This document shows positions 1 through 8,187 of a DNA stretch of 64,000 bases, piece by piece. This DNA is from Chlorogloea sp. CCALA 695. GTDB lineage: Bacteria; Cyanobacteriota; Cyanobacteriia; Cyanobacteriales; Chroococcidiopsidaceae. The notes beneath the pieces were generated by a model, which was not told where the DNA came from, made no database searches, and worked only from the letters and a program-made list of their open reading frames with translations. Position numbers and translations under genes: made by a program. Every line of letters starts with the position of its first letter. The first letter of the stretch is position 1. The stretch spans positions 1 through 64,000 of the forward strand of contig NZ_PVWN01000008.1 of NCBI RefSeq assembly GCF_003003885.1, in the 5' to 3' direction.

Positions 1-187
1 AAACGACATCGAGCCGTGGGTAAAGAAACTGGCACTCGCGAGCTAGAATGAGCGCTTCAACAACACTTGATCTCAGCATTGTTCGCGGCTAGTACGAAGA
101 ACCTTATCGTTCTAGAAGTCGTTTGAGAAACTCATTCAGGCAATTTGGTACTTTGTCCACGCTTACACTAAATCATTACTTCTGTAG
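1..187 (+). pseudogene. Decayed 3' end of an IS1-family transposase
   Basis: Frame 1 reads KRHRAVGKETG up to about position 33. Frame 2 then reads NERFNNT, and after a stop CSRLVRRTLSF, and after another stop QAIWYFVHAY, ending at a TAG at 185-187. These pieces in this order match the C-terminal part of IS1-type transposases (the RAVGKETG, ERFNNTLRQR..SRLVRKTLSFSK and AIxYFxHxYN segments known for the family). At least one frameshift and two internal stops make it inactive. Its 5' part lies outside the window. Recognition is by eye only. Confidence 0.72.
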
Positions 188-514
188 GACTACCTGATGA
201 AGCAATAATCCGGCGGCTAAACGAGATATTGGGAAAATTGCGATCGCAAGTATTACACTTAAAACCGCTCCCGACCCGCCTAAAATCTTCCCTACTTGCA
301 GGCTGCGAAGCCTTATAGTTACAGAAGTATAGGACACAGTAACAACTTCTAAAAGTAGATAAAAACTCATTAATAGCCAAGTTTTGGTATTACCTGGCTC
401 CTGTTGCCAAACTATATTAGCTGACCAAACACCTCAGATAAAAATAACCGTCCGAGTTACCGGGATCAATGGCTCAAATGTCAACCATTTCGGGCGGCGC
501 AATTGAATAGCCAT
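176..514 (-). pseudogene. Broken small membrane-protein gene, truncated at the IS relic
   Basis: From an ATG at 514 one frame runs to a stop near 176 with a single internal TGA at 434-436. It reads MAIQLRRPKWLTFEPLIPV, then the stop, then GVWSANIVWQQEPGNTKTW and a run of hydrophobic segments (MSFYLLLEVVTVSYTSVTI; GGSGAVLSVILAIAIFPIS). The C-terminus runs into the transposase relic, so the original end was probably lost to the insertion. A second ORF at 474-596 on the same strand in another frame (GTG start, 40 codons, one hydrophobic segment beginning VVKSWIVIALVTFLVAKAA) may be the displaced N-terminus of the same gene. The family is not recognised. Confidence 0.5.
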
Positions 515-846
515 TTAAGATCACGGGGTTTGAATAATACGCCGCCTTAGCAACTAAAAAAGTTACTAAGGCGATCACTATCCAAGATTTAACCACATTA
601 GCTCTGTTGTCTTAACCTTACATATTTATAATGCCAACAGGTCAAGGCACGATTAATCTTCCTTAAGTTTAAAATAGATTTTTATCTTGAATCTTTGTTA
701 ATTTTTTCATGAAGATTCTATTTACAGCATGAGCCAAATACGAACTCATACTGACAAGGTTAATTTATTCAGTATATTTTCGGTTTTTAAACCACGAGGT
801 CGGTACTATAGTTAAGTTATAGGTCTTATAATTATTTTATAAAAAC
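515..846. other. AT-rich stretch without a clear gene
   Basis: Apart from the 40-codon ORF at 474-596 mentioned for the neighbouring pseudogene, I see no convincing coding or RNA feature. The composition is AT-rich, as expected for decayed intergenic DNA. Confidence 0.5.
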
Positions 847-948
847 ATGAAAAACACTGCGCTTTCTAAAGAACTTGGAGAAATAAAAAATGCTCTTTTA
901 TTTGCTTTAGTTATTGTTTGTTTAGTCTTATCCGTTACATGGCTTTAA
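847..948 (+). CDS. Possible 33-residue single-pass membrane peptide
   Basis: An ATG at 847 opens 33 codons ending with TAA at 946-948. The N-terminal 15 residues are polar (MKNTALSKELGEIKN). The rest is one uninterrupted hydrophobic helix (ALLFALVIVCLVLSVTW) of membrane-spanning length. No Shine-Dalgarno sequence is obvious. The organisation of a charged head followed by one helix is typical of small cyanobacterial membrane subunits, but I do not recognise the sequence and it could be chance. The gene is unsupported by neighbours. Confidence 0.33.
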   Translation: MKNTALSKELGEIKNALLFALVIVCLVLSVTWL

Positions 949-964
949 ACTAAAATTCAGGAAA

Positions 965-1001
965 GTGCGATAGCGCCAGCGCCCTCGCAGAGCTTCACAT
1001 T
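965..1001. repeat. Dispersed 36-37 bp repeat, copy 1
   Basis: The segment starting GTGCGATAGCGCCAGC and ending CGCAGAGCTTCACATT recurs at 38046-38081 with one base indel and three substitutions. Both copies sit beside a minus-strand RNA-related gene (RNase III, and an rRNA methyltransferase). It looks like a small GC-rich dispersed cyanobacterial repeat. Confidence 0.6.
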
Positions 1002-1015
1002 TTTTATTTTAAACG

Positions 1016-1681
1016 TTACAACAGTCCTAATTTTTTCAACGCATTTTCCGCCGCACGCTTCTCCGCTTCTTTCTTGCTGTGACCTTTTCCTCTACCGTAT
1101 TCTTTATCTTTTATACATACTTTTGCTGTAAATTCTTTATCATGATCTGCGCCTGACTCGCTTACTATTTCATATTCAGGTAATTCAGTAGATTTAGATA
1201 AAAACCACTCTTGAAGCATACTTTTATGATTCTTATTTGATTGAAAGTCAACAATATGTTTTGCAGCTTCAAGAAAAATTGGTTTTAAAAAATCCCGCAC
1301 TGCCTCAAATCCCGAATCAAGATAATAAGCTCCAAGTACAGCTTCAAAAGTGCTGCTAAGTAAGTTGAGATTGTTACAGCCTCCGCCTAATTTTGTGCCT
1401 TTACCTAGTAACATTCTTCTGCCTAAATTCAACTTTTTAGCAAACTTAGCTAACTGTTGCTCATCTACTAATGCAGAGCGTAATTTAGTAAGCTTACCTT
1501 CGTCCATTTGTGGATAATATTCATAAAGTAATGAACCAACTAGAAAACCTAATAAAGCATCACCTAAAAATTCTAAGCGCTCGTTATTTTCTGTTTCTTC
1601 AGGATGTTCGTTCATATAAGAACGATGAGTTAGCGCTTGATGTAAGAGGGAACTATTATGGAAGTGCGGAATCTCTAGCAT
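1016..1681 (-). CDS. rnc: Ribonuclease III
   Basis: Double-strand-specific endoribonuclease of rRNA and mRNA processing. The 221 residues are the normal bacterial length. The signature NERLEFLGDALLGF is at about residues 33-46 and supplies Glu37 and Asp41. A C-terminal dsRNA-binding domain fills about residues 145-221 (HKSMLQEWF..., then GRGKGHSKKEAEKRAAENAL). In the second catalytic motif the usual D-x-x-E reads S110-T-F-E113, so one of the four metal-binding acids of the family is a serine. Cyanobacteria often carry more than one RNase III-like gene, so this may be a specialised paralogue. The start ATG follows a leader with no strong ribosome site. Function is assigned from motifs; activity is uncertain because of S110. 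Confidence 0.93.
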   Translation of the reverse strand: MLEIPHFHNSSLLHQALTHRSYMNEHPEETENNERLEFLGDALLGFLVGSLLYEYYPQMDEGKLTKLRSALVDEQQLAKFAKKLNLGRRMLLGKGTKLGGGCNNLNLLSSTFEAVLGAYYLDSGFEAVRDFLKPIFLEAAKHIVDFQSNKNHKSMLQEWFLSKSTELPEYEIVSESGADHDKEFTAKVCIKDKEYGRGKGHSKKEAEKRAAENALKKLGLL

Positions 1682-1909
1682 TTTGAATTATCCACCTACT
1701 GTAAGAATTAATTAAATAATAAATATAGTAAATCTAACTATTTTAAATAATTGAGGATTAAATTTTACTGATATTAGAGCTTGTCAAGCGTACAATCTCT
1801 AATACTTATTAATTCACAAACAAAATCCTAGGTAGTTTTACACTTTAATTATCAAGAAATTAAAGCTAGGCTTTACAAAGTTTTTTTTTACAGTAAAGGA
1901 ATAGAATAA

Positions 1910-2254
1910 ATGGATAATTCGGGAAAAAATAATTCCTATTCAGAAGCAAGTTTTTGGGAAAAACTAAAAAAATTTGCACTACAAGCTGGAAAAGATGTTA
2001 CTGAAAAAGCTTTGATACTTTTCTATGCCTATCAACAAAAAGAAACTCCGTTATGGGCTAAAACAGTTATAGTAGGAGCTTTATCTTACTTTATTCTCCC
2101 TACTGACGCGATTCCTGATATTGTTCCTCTTACCGGATACTCAGATGACTTAGGGGCTTTAGCAGCCGCCCTCTTATCTGTTGCAATGTGCATCACGCCC
2201 GAAGTAAAAGAACTTGCCAAAAAGAAAACACAAGATTGGTTCAGCCATAATTAG
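1910..2254 (+). CDS. YkvA/DUF1232 family small membrane protein
   Basis: The 114-residue protein carries the DUF1232 core at about residues 45-95: a conserved hydrophobic segment with the signature YFILPTDAIPDIVPLTGYSDD, then the hydrophobic run LGALAAALLSVAMCI. The family is widespread and membrane-associated, but its function is not established. A ribosome site (AAAGGA) lies about 10 bases before the ATG at 1910. The N-terminal 30 residues are polar and basic. It stands alone between divergent rnc and a convergent Uma2 gene, so the context says nothing about its role. Confidence 0.88.
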   Translation: MDNSGKNNSYSEASFWEKLKKFALQAGKDVTEKALILFYAYQQKETPLWAKTVIVGALSYFILPTDAIPDIVPLTGYSDDLGALAAALLSVAMCITPEVKELAKKKTQDWFSHN

Positions 2255-2366
2255 CCAAATTAGAGTAAGTAGGTAGGGCTGCTAATCTACTTACTATATA
2301 AGGAACGCAATCTGTTTGTTAGGAGTTACAAATAATTAGAGTAAACTTGTTAGCCTTACTATCTAA

Positions 2367-2483
2367 CTAGACACTCTTATTTCTTACCCAATTACGAAAT
2401 AACTTGATTAATGCAATTTCTCCAATAGTTTTACTCTGCTCTGTAAATCGGTTTATTTCCGTTGCTGATACGAGCGGAAAAAC
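2367..2483 (-). pseudogene. In-frame remainder of the truncated Uma2 gene
   Basis: Directly after the TAG the frame continues VFPLVSATEINRF... and ends ...IALIKLFRNWVR plus four residues, stopping at 2367-2369. This is the amphipathic C-terminal helix typical of the Uma2 family (S-L-x-F-P-x-V, then E-I-x-x-F, then R-x-W-V-R). Changing a single base, TAG to TTG, would restore a 210-residue protein. Confidence 0.72.
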
Positions 2484-2999
2484 CTAACTAAATTCGCATT
2501 CAGTATATTGATTTTTTACTAAATGATAAAATTGTAAAACTCGTCCGTTATATATCCAAATTTCCGGCACACCCAAATATGGGTAAATTTCTAGCTTATT
2601 TACAGAGGTGCTAGTAATATCAATTTCAATTGCTAAATCTGGCGGTAAATCAGTAGATAAATCTAAGGTTTGTTTACCTCTAAAAGCAAGTTCGTTTTGA
2701 ATGTAATAACAATTATCTGGCTCTATCCCGCGATTAGCTGATTTAAGTTTTAAAGTTGTAGAGCCAGCACTTTTAATCTCAATCCCTAATTCTTCTGCTA
2801 ATACAATAACTAAGCTACCAAAAATACTTTTATAACTTTCATGCTCAATTAGTGGAGACATAATTTCTAAAATGCCACACTCATAAGCAAATCTCGAACC
2901 CCTATGTTCGCCTGTTTCTGCTAATAAAGTTTCAAAAGTTTCCCAACTAATATTTTGTAATATTGTACGTTGCTCCGCAGGAATTGAAGTAGCAATCAT
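2484..2999 (-). CDS. Uma2-family (PD-(D/E)XK-like) endonuclease, C-terminally truncated by a stop
   Basis: A member of the Uma2/DUF820 family, restriction-nuclease-fold proteins that are greatly expanded in cyanobacteria and of unknown biological role. Recognisable family segments are RFAYECGILEIMSPL (about 36-50), EPDNCYYI (the PD motif, about 93-100) and LPPDLAIEIDITSTS (the E-x-D/E strand, about 118-132). The ORF stops after 171 residues at TAG 2484-2486, in the middle of the last conserved strand (YTECEFS). The same frame continues for 38 more codons with the normal family C-terminus (see 2367-2483). It is therefore probably a recent nonsense mutant. The catalytic core is upstream of the stop, so residual activity cannot be excluded. 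Confidence 0.85.
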   Translation of the reverse strand: MIATSIPAEQRTILQNISWETFETLLAETGEHRGSRFAYECGILEIMSPLIEHESYKSIFGSLVIVLAEELGIEIKSAGSTTLKLKSANRGIEPDNCYYIQNELAFRGKQTLDLSTDLPPDLAIEIDITSTSVNKLEIYPYLGVPEIWIYNGRVLQFYHLVKNQYTECEFS

Positions 3000-3032
3000 C
3001 TTACAAAAAACCTTTGTCAGTATTAATATATT

Positions 3033-3060
3033 CTCCCCCCTTAAAAAGGGGAGTTGGGGG
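3033..3060. repeat. C/G-run palindromic repeat between sufS and the Uma2 gene
   Basis: CTCCCC at 3033-3038 pairs with GGGGAG at 3048-3053 across an A/T spacer, followed by TTGGGGG. A related element lies at 8848-8921. This C-run/G-run type of repeat is common between cyanobacterial genes. Read on the minus strand it is a stem after sufS, but no U-run follows, so terminator function is unproven. Confidence 0.5.
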
Positions 3061-3068
3061 ATATCTCT

Positions 3069-4328
3069 CTAAAAAATGCTCCCAAAAAACTCTACAGCTT
3101 CTTTCAAAGCTGTAATAAAAACATCAATTTCTGCACGAGTATTATAAAAAGATAAACTAGCGCGTGCGGTGGATTGAGCTTTTAAATATCGATGTAATGG
3201 TTGCGTGCAATGATGTCCTGCACGAATCGCCACCCCAGCTTGGTCTAACATGGTAGATAAGTCGTGAGGATGCACATCTCCCGCCGTAAAAGCAGCAAGG
3301 GCGGCTCTACCAAAACCTGCTACTTTAGGTAAAGGGCCATAAGTACGAATTTCGGGAATTTGCGCTAGTTGCTCAAATAAATACCCGGTTAATTCGGCTT
3401 CATAAGTATAGATTTTATCCATACCAATATTAGTAAGATAATCTACTGCTGCCCCTAATGCGATCGCTTCTGCTATAGCTGGCGTACCTGCTTCAAATTT
3501 ATGTGGCAAATCTGCATAGGTAGCATGGTTTAAGTATACATCGGCAATCATCTCACCACCGCCCAAAAATGGGGGCATAGAGCGCAACAATTTCAACTTT
3601 CCATACAAAAAGCCGATACCTGTAGGAGCGCACATTTTATGACCAGAAGCGACTAGCCAATCACAATCTAGCTTTTGTACGTCTATAGGCATATGAGGGA
3701 CACTTTGGCAAGCATCTAGCAATACCTTAGCACCGTACTTGTGAGCGATCGCAATAATTTCTTGAACGGGATTAATACAGCCTAAAGTATTAGAAACATG
3801 AACAACGGAGACTAATTTTGTTTTATCTGAAATTAGAGTTTTAAACTGTTCTAAGTTAAATTCTTCAGTTTCATTTAATTCAACAAACTTTAGTACCGCT
3901 CCAGTTTTTTGCGCCAACAATTGCCAAGGAATTAAATTACTGTGGTGTTCCATCACCGACAAAATAATCTCATCGCCAGTCTTTAAATTGCTAGTACCCC
4001 AACTATAAGCAACTAAATTAATTGCTTCGGTTGCATTACGAGTAAAAACAATTTCTTGACGAGAAGCTGCATTTATAAAAGCGGCAATTTTATCGCGGGA
4101 ACCTTCGTAAGCATCGGTAGCTTTGGCGCTAAGAGTATGTACACCTCGATGAACATTAGAATTATACTGTTTGTAATAGTCTCGTAAAGCATTTAAAACT
4201 TGGATTGGCTTTTGCGAAGTAGCCGCATTATCCAAATACACTAAAGGATGTTCGTTAACTTGTTGGTGTAAAATTGGGAAGTCAGCACGGACTAAATCAG
4301 CAAGAGTTTTTTCTTTAGTAATTGTCAT
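3069..4328 (-). CDS. sufS: SufS group II cysteine desulfurase
   Basis: PLP enzyme that takes sulfur from cysteine for Fe-S cluster assembly on SufBCD. Its 419 residues are the usual length. The PLP-binding lysine is in [17 protein letters not shown] (about 228-244). The aspartate/histidine/glutamine strand reads [16 protein letters not shown]. The catalytic cysteine is in the C-terminal motif RAGHHCTQP (about 372-380), in the extended loop typical of SufS rather than NifS/IscS. It is the last gene of a sufB-sufC-sufD-sufS cluster, 17 bases after sufD, the standard cyanobacterial order. No sufE lies in the window. Confidence 0.97.
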   Translation of the reverse strand: MTITKEKTLADLVRADFPILHQQVNEHPLVYLDNAATSQKPIQVLNALRDYYKQYNSNVHRGVHTLSAKATDAYEGSRDKIAAFINAASRQEIVFTRNATEAINLVAYSWGTSNLKTGDEIILSVMEHHSNLIPWQLLAQKTGAVLKFVELNETEEFNLEQFKTLISDKTKLVSVVHVSNTLGCINPVQEIIAIAHKYGAKVLLDACQSVPHMPIDVQKLDCDWLVASGHKMCAPTGIGFLYGKLKLLRSMPPFLGGGEMIADVYLNHATYADLPHKFEAGTPAIAEAIALGAAVDYLTNIGMDKIYTYEAELTGYLFEQLAQIPEIRTYGPLPKVAGFGRAALAAFTAGDVHPHDLSTMLDQAGVAIRAGHHCTQPLHRYLKAQSTARASLSFYNTRAEIDVFITALKEAVEFFGSIF

Positions 4329-4345
4329 TTTAGATAAATATGAAT

Positions 4346-5689
4346 TTACTTAATTGTGGAAAAAGACTTAACAGCATTAGTCAAACTTTCGCGCAACGAA
4401 CTTAAAGGCAATTGATTAATAATTTCCGCCGCAAAAGCATTAACTAAAAGGTTTCGCGCATCGCTGGCATTTATACCGCGACTTTGTAAGTAAAAAATTG
4501 CATCATCTTCTAATTGACTTACTGTTGCACCGTGAGAACATTTGACATTATCTGCTGTAATTTCTAACTGAGGCTTGGTATCAATTCTTGCTCTAGAAGA
4601 CAGTAATAAATTGCGATTTAACTGCGCTGCATTCGTTAATTGAGCAGGTTTAGGTACAAAAACTTTGCCGTTAAACACTCCATGCGACTTCTCAGACACA
4701 ATACACTTATGTAACTGATTGGTTGTACCATGAGGATAATTAAGAGCGATCGCACTATGAGTATCGCCGACTTGGTTACCAGATATTGCCGTTAAGCCAA
4801 ATAAATTAGTATCTGTTTGTTCGCCAGCTTGGAAAACTTCTAAGTTGTGACGCGATAATTTACCACCAAGACTCACCGCGTAGCAAGTATAGCGACTCGA
4901 GCGCGCTTGAGAAACCGCCGTTTTACCGATGTGAAAAGCCTCTAAGCTTTCTTGCTCAACTCTAGTATGGCTAACTTCGGCATTTTCTTCTACCCAAATT
5001 TCCGTAACTGAATTAGTAAAGTAAACCGTATCTGTATTTGCAGCGTTTTTGTATTCCTCAATCACCGTCACATTACTACCAGATTCCGCCACCAGCAAGC
5101 AACGCGGTTGAGAAATAGTTGGTTGTTCGCTTGTAGAAACAAATAATAGATGAATAGGCGCATTGACTACAACATTTTTGCCTACCCACACAATCGCCAC
5201 ATCACTTATAGCAGAAGTGTTTAAGGCTGTAAAAACTTCTGTTGCGCCTTGCTGTTGAGCTAGATAGTTTTTTATCCGAGAGCGATGAGTTATTGGTAAA
5301 CCAGCTAAATTACTAACTGTAATTCCATCGGGTAAATTTGCAATCGCCGAAAACTGGGGTGCATAAACGCCATTGACAAACACTAAACGACTGTTTGCAG
5401 CTTCCGGTAAGATTAACGATTCAATGTTAGCCGTTGCGTGCAATGTCTCTACATTAGTGAATTTTACTTGACGCAAAGCTGATAAATCAGTAAAGCGCCA
5501 TTCTTCATCTCTGGTTGTGGGTAAGGTGGCTAGATGGATTAGGGAGGAGGTGCGATCGCGCAATTCCTGCAACAATAATATTAATTCTGGTTCTAGTACC
5601 GCGATTTTTTGTGCTTGACACTGCTTTAATAACTCGCTGAGATAAGCATCTTTGTCTTTTAACTCCTCTAGATTGCTAAGTAACTGCAT
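4346..5689 (-). CDS. sufD: SufD, Fe-S scaffold complex subunit
   Basis: Partner of SufB in the SufBC2D complex that assembles Fe-S clusters in the cytosol. The C-terminal beta-helix shows the family segments [20 protein letters not shown] and [16 protein letters not shown]. The protein is 447 residues from the ATG at 5689, which lies two bases after the sufC stop. A longer reading from 5725 would overlap sufC and adds a non-conserved glycine-rich segment, so the shorter start is preferred. The tight spacing suggests translational coupling with sufC. Confidence 0.96.
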   Translation of the reverse strand: MQLLSNLEELKDKDAYLSELLKQCQAQKIAVLEPELILLLQELRDRTSSLIHLATLPTTRDEEWRFTDLSALRQVKFTNVETLHATANIESLILPEAANSRLVFVNGVYAPQFSAIANLPDGITVSNLAGLPITHRSRIKNYLAQQQGATEVFTALNTSAISDVAIVWVGKNVVVNAPIHLLFVSTSEQPTISQPRCLLVAESGSNVTVIEEYKNAANTDTVYFTNSVTEIWVEENAEVSHTRVEQESLEAFHIGKTAVSQARSSRYTCYAVSLGGKLSRHNLEVFQAGEQTDTNLFGLTAISGNQVGDTHSAIALNYPHGTTNQLHKCIVSEKSHGVFNGKVFVPKPAQLTNAAQLNRNLLLSSRARIDTKPQLEITADNVKCSHGATVSQLEDDAIFYLQSRGINASDARNLLVNAFAAEIINQLPLSSLRESLTNAVKSFSTIK

Positions 5690-5691
5690 AC

Positions 5692-6474
5692 TTACCCTAC
5701 CTCCGTTACCGCTTGTAGCACCCACTCATAACCGCGCGATTCTAATTCCAACGCCAACTCTTTACCACCACTTTTGATAATTCGCCCTTCTGCCATTACA
5801 TGAACGTAATCCGGGACAATATAATTTAGCAACCGTTGGTAGTGAGTAATTAAAATTGTGGCATTATCGGCGCTTGCTAACTGATTTACACCATTAGCAA
5901 CAATTTTCAGCGCATCAATATCTAAACCCGAATCTGTCTCATCTAAAATTGCTACTGTCGGCTCTAATATTGCCATTTGCAAGATTTCGTTGCGCTTTTT
6001 CTCTCCACCGGAGAAACCTTCATTGACGCTACGACTTAAAAAAGCTGGATTCATTTTGACAATATCTAGCTTTTCTTGCACCAACTCATCAAAATCAAAA
6101 GAGTCTAATTCCTCTAAACCTTGCTGTTTGCGGCGAGAATTATAAGCTACGCGCAAAAAGTCTAGGTTGCTAACTCCTGGAATCTCTAATGGGTACTGAA
6201 ACGCCAGAAATACACCTGCTCTCGCACGTTCTTCCGCTTCCATTTCTAGCAACTTCTCGCCTTGAAAAGTTACTTCTCCCGCAGTCACATCATAAGCCGG
6301 ATGTCCTGCTATTACCTTAGAAAAAGTGCTTTTACCCGAACCGTTAGGGCCCATAATTGCATGAATCTCTCCGGCTTTTACTTCCAGATTCACACCCTTT
6401 AAAATCGAATTTCCGTCTACTTGGGCCGTCAAGTTTTTTACTGACAACAAAACATCGCTATTTTCAACAATCAT
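5692..6474 (-). CDS. sufC: SufC, Fe-S assembly ABC-type ATPase
   Basis: Cytosolic ABC ATPase that powers the SufBC2D scaffold; it has no membrane partner. Walker A is GPNGSGKST (about 42-50), the ABC signature is [11 protein letters not shown] (about 154-164) and Walker B is [13 protein letters not shown] (about 173-185), with the D-loop and the switch histidine in TILITHYQR. The length of 260 residues is normal. It is separated from sufB by 60 bases that hold a hairpin followed by a U-run, and coupled to sufD by a two-base gap. Confidence 0.97.
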   Translation of the reverse strand: MIVENSDVLLSVKNLTAQVDGNSILKGVNLEVKAGEIHAIMGPNGSGKSTFSKVIAGHPAYDVTAGEVTFQGEKLLEMEAEERARAGVFLAFQYPLEIPGVSNLDFLRVAYNSRRKQQGLEELDSFDFDELVQEKLDIVKMNPAFLSRSVNEGFSGGEKKRNEILQMAILEPTVAILDETDSGLDIDALKIVANGVNQLASADNATILITHYQRLLNYIVPDYVHVMAEGRIIKSGGKELALELESRGYEWVLQAVTEVG

Positions 6475-6504
6475 TCTTTCTATTTTTCCCTGTTACCTTT
6501 CGTT

Positions 6505-6528
6505 AAAAAGGCAGGCTTTTCACCTGCC
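6505..6528 (-). terminator. Hairpin with U-run between sufB and sufC (possible attenuator)
   Basis: Read on the minus strand, GGCAGG (6528-6523), the 7-base loop TGAAAAG and CCTGCC (6515-6510) form a six-pair GC-rich stem followed directly by TTTTT (6509-6505). This is the layout of an intrinsic terminator placed inside the suf operon. It would lower or modulate sufCDS transcription relative to sufB. It could also stabilise the 3' end of the sufB transcript. Confidence 0.62.
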
Positions 6529-6534
6529 CTTGAA

Positions 6535-7971
6535 TTACCCTACACTTCCTTCTAACTTCAAACTCAACAACCTATCCGCTTCTACAGCAAATTCCATTGG
6601 CAATTGATTGAATACATCCTTGCAGAAGCCGCTAATCATCATTGAAATCGCATCTTCTGAGGAAATACCGCGTTGGGAGAAGTAAAATAATTGATCTTCG
6701 CCAATTTTGGAAGTAGACGCTTCATGTTCTACCTTCGCCGCCGGATTTTGTACCTGAATATAAGGAAAAGTATTCGCGCTAGCGTTATCGCCAATTAGCA
6801 TTGAATCGCATTGCGAATAATTCCTAGCACCTTCAGCTTTCGGGTTGATTTTCACCAAACCCCGATAACTATTAGAGGAGTTACCCGCCGAAATGCCTTT
6901 AGAAATGATTGTACTGCGGGTATTCTTGCCCACATGAATCATTTTTGTCCCGGTATCGGCTTGCTGTTTGTGATTGGTAAGTGCTACCGAGTAAAATTCA
7001 CCTACCGAGTTGTCGCCTACAAGTACGCAACTGGGGTACTTCCAAGTAATCGCCGAACCTGTTTCTACTTGCGTCCATGAAATCTTAGAATTGACTCCCT
7101 GACACAATCCCCGCTTGGTAACAAAGTTGTAAATTCCACCTTTGCCGTTTGCGTCGCCAGCGTACCAGTTTTGAACTGTGGAGTATTTAATCTCTGCATT
7201 GTCTAAAGCAACTAACTCGACTACCGCCGCGTGTAGTTGGTTTGTGTCGTACATGGGGGCTGTACAGCCTTCTAGATACGAAACTGAGCTACCTTCCTCT
7301 GCGACAATCAAAGTCCGCTCAAACTGCCCTGTATCGCCGCTATTGATGCGGAAATACGTAGATAGTTCCATCGGGCATTTTGTGTTTTTGGGAATGTAGA
7401 CAAAAGAGCCATCGCTAAATACCGCGCCATTTAAGGCGGCAAAATAGTTGTCTGCGGCGGGAACAACACTACCTAAGTATTTCTTGACTAATTCTGGGTG
7501 TTCTTTTAAGGCTTCTGAAATTGAGCAGAAAATTACGCCATCTTTAGCTAGTTTGTCTTTGAAAGTTGTAGCTACAGATACGCTGTCAAAAATTGCATCT
7601 ACCGCTACGTTAGATAGACGTTTTTGCTCAGATAACGAAATTCCTAGCTTTTCAAATGTTTCTAAAAGTGTAGGATCTACTTCATCTAAGCTATTGAGCT
7701 TTGCTTTTTGCTTAGGAGCAGAGTAATAAATAATATTTTGATAATCAATAGTTGGATACTTGACATTGGGCCAAGTAGGTTCGGTCATTTTCAGCCATTG
7801 ACGATAGGCTTTAAGCCGGAACTCTAACATAAATTCCGGTTCTTCTTTTTTCGCCGAAATTAAGCGTACTACATCTTCACTAAGTCCACGGGGAATCGTG
7901 TCTGACTCAATGTCGGTAATAAAACCGTATTTGTAGGGTTGGTTAACTAACGTTTTGACAGTTGCAGTCAT
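6535..7971 (-). CDS. sufB: SufB, Fe-S scaffold complex subunit
   Basis: Core scaffold protein on which the nascent Fe-S cluster is built with SufC and SufD. The 478 residues match cyanobacterial SufB. Conserved segments include PIHFK-type strand equivalents ([10 protein letters not shown]-like [15 protein letters not shown]), [26 protein letters not shown] (Cys in the scaffold core) and the C-terminal [23 protein letters not shown] with its conserved glutamate and histidine. It is the first gene of the sufBCDS operon, divergent from sufR. The intergenic region carries two SufR-type operators and a -10 element. The start ATG at 7971 is well supported by homology of the N-terminus. Confidence 0.97.
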   Translation of the reverse strand: MTATVKTLVNQPYKYGFITDIESDTIPRGLSEDVVRLISAKKEEPEFMLEFRLKAYRQWLKMTEPTWPNVKYPTIDYQNIIYYSAPKQKAKLNSLDEVDPTLLETFEKLGISLSEQKRLSNVAVDAIFDSVSVATTFKDKLAKDGVIFCSISEALKEHPELVKKYLGSVVPAADNYFAALNGAVFSDGSFVYIPKNTKCPMELSTYFRINSGDTGQFERTLIVAEEGSSVSYLEGCTAPMYDTNQLHAAVVELVALDNAEIKYSTVQNWYAGDANGKGGIYNFVTKRGLCQGVNSKISWTQVETGSAITWKYPSCVLVGDNSVGEFYSVALTNHKQQADTGTKMIHVGKNTRSTIISKGISAGNSSNSYRGLVKINPKAEGARNYSQCDSMLIGDNASANTFPYIQVQNPAAKVEHEASTSKIGEDQLFYFSQRGISSEDAISMMISGFCKDVFNQLPMEFAVEADRLLSLKLEGSVG

Positions 7972-8061
7972 CAGTAGTGTTCTCTCGTGTTCTCTAATGA
8001 ATCTTGTTTGTTAGCAGCTAAACTACTAACTGTTCTCTCTTTAAGGTGCAGACGGGAAATC

Positions 8062-8079
8062 GCCATTTTCGTAAATGGC
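8062..8079 (-). other. Leader hairpin upstream of sufB
   Basis: GCCATTT (8062-8068) and AAATGGC (8073-8079) form a perfect seven-pair stem with a four-base loop, just downstream of the predicted -10 of sufB and about 90 bases before its start codon. It could shape the 5' leader. No downstream U-run is present, so it is not a terminator. Confidence 0.4.
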
Positions 8080-8083
8080 TTTT

Positions 8084-8089
8084 AGTATA
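8084..8089 (-). promoter_or_regulatory. Predicted -10 element of the sufB promoter
   Basis: TATACT on the minus strand lies a few bases downstream of the first SufR-type operator (8102-8115). The operator would cover the -35 region, consistent with repression by SufR. No strong -35 hexamer is seen. Confidence 0.45.
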
Positions 8090-8101
8090 GTACGATTAAA
8101 G

Positions 8102-8115
8102 CAACACCTTTGTTG
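8102..8115. promoter_or_regulatory. SufR operator 1 (CAAC-N6-GTTG)
   Basis: CAAC-ACCTTT-GTTG is a perfect match to the inverted repeat described for SufR binding in the sufR-sufB intergenic region of other cyanobacteria. It overlaps the likely -35 region of the sufB promoter. Confidence 0.78.
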
Positions 8116-8146
8116 TTTAATGTATCTCCATTTTAGGCTACATTAA

Positions 8147-8160
8147 CAACAGGTATGTTG
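8147..8160. promoter_or_regulatory. SufR operator 2 (CAAC-N6-GTTG)
   Basis: CAAC-AGGTAT-GTTG is a second perfect copy, 45 bases from the first and about 27 bases before the sufR start codon. Its position suits autorepression of sufR. Confidence 0.78.
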
Positions 8161-8187
8161 TCAAAGTGAAATTTTGTTGGGAAAAAG

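Noticed and set aside
6811-7726. Plus-strand ORFs opposite sufB
   Set aside because: They are shadows of the strongly conserved sufB frame.
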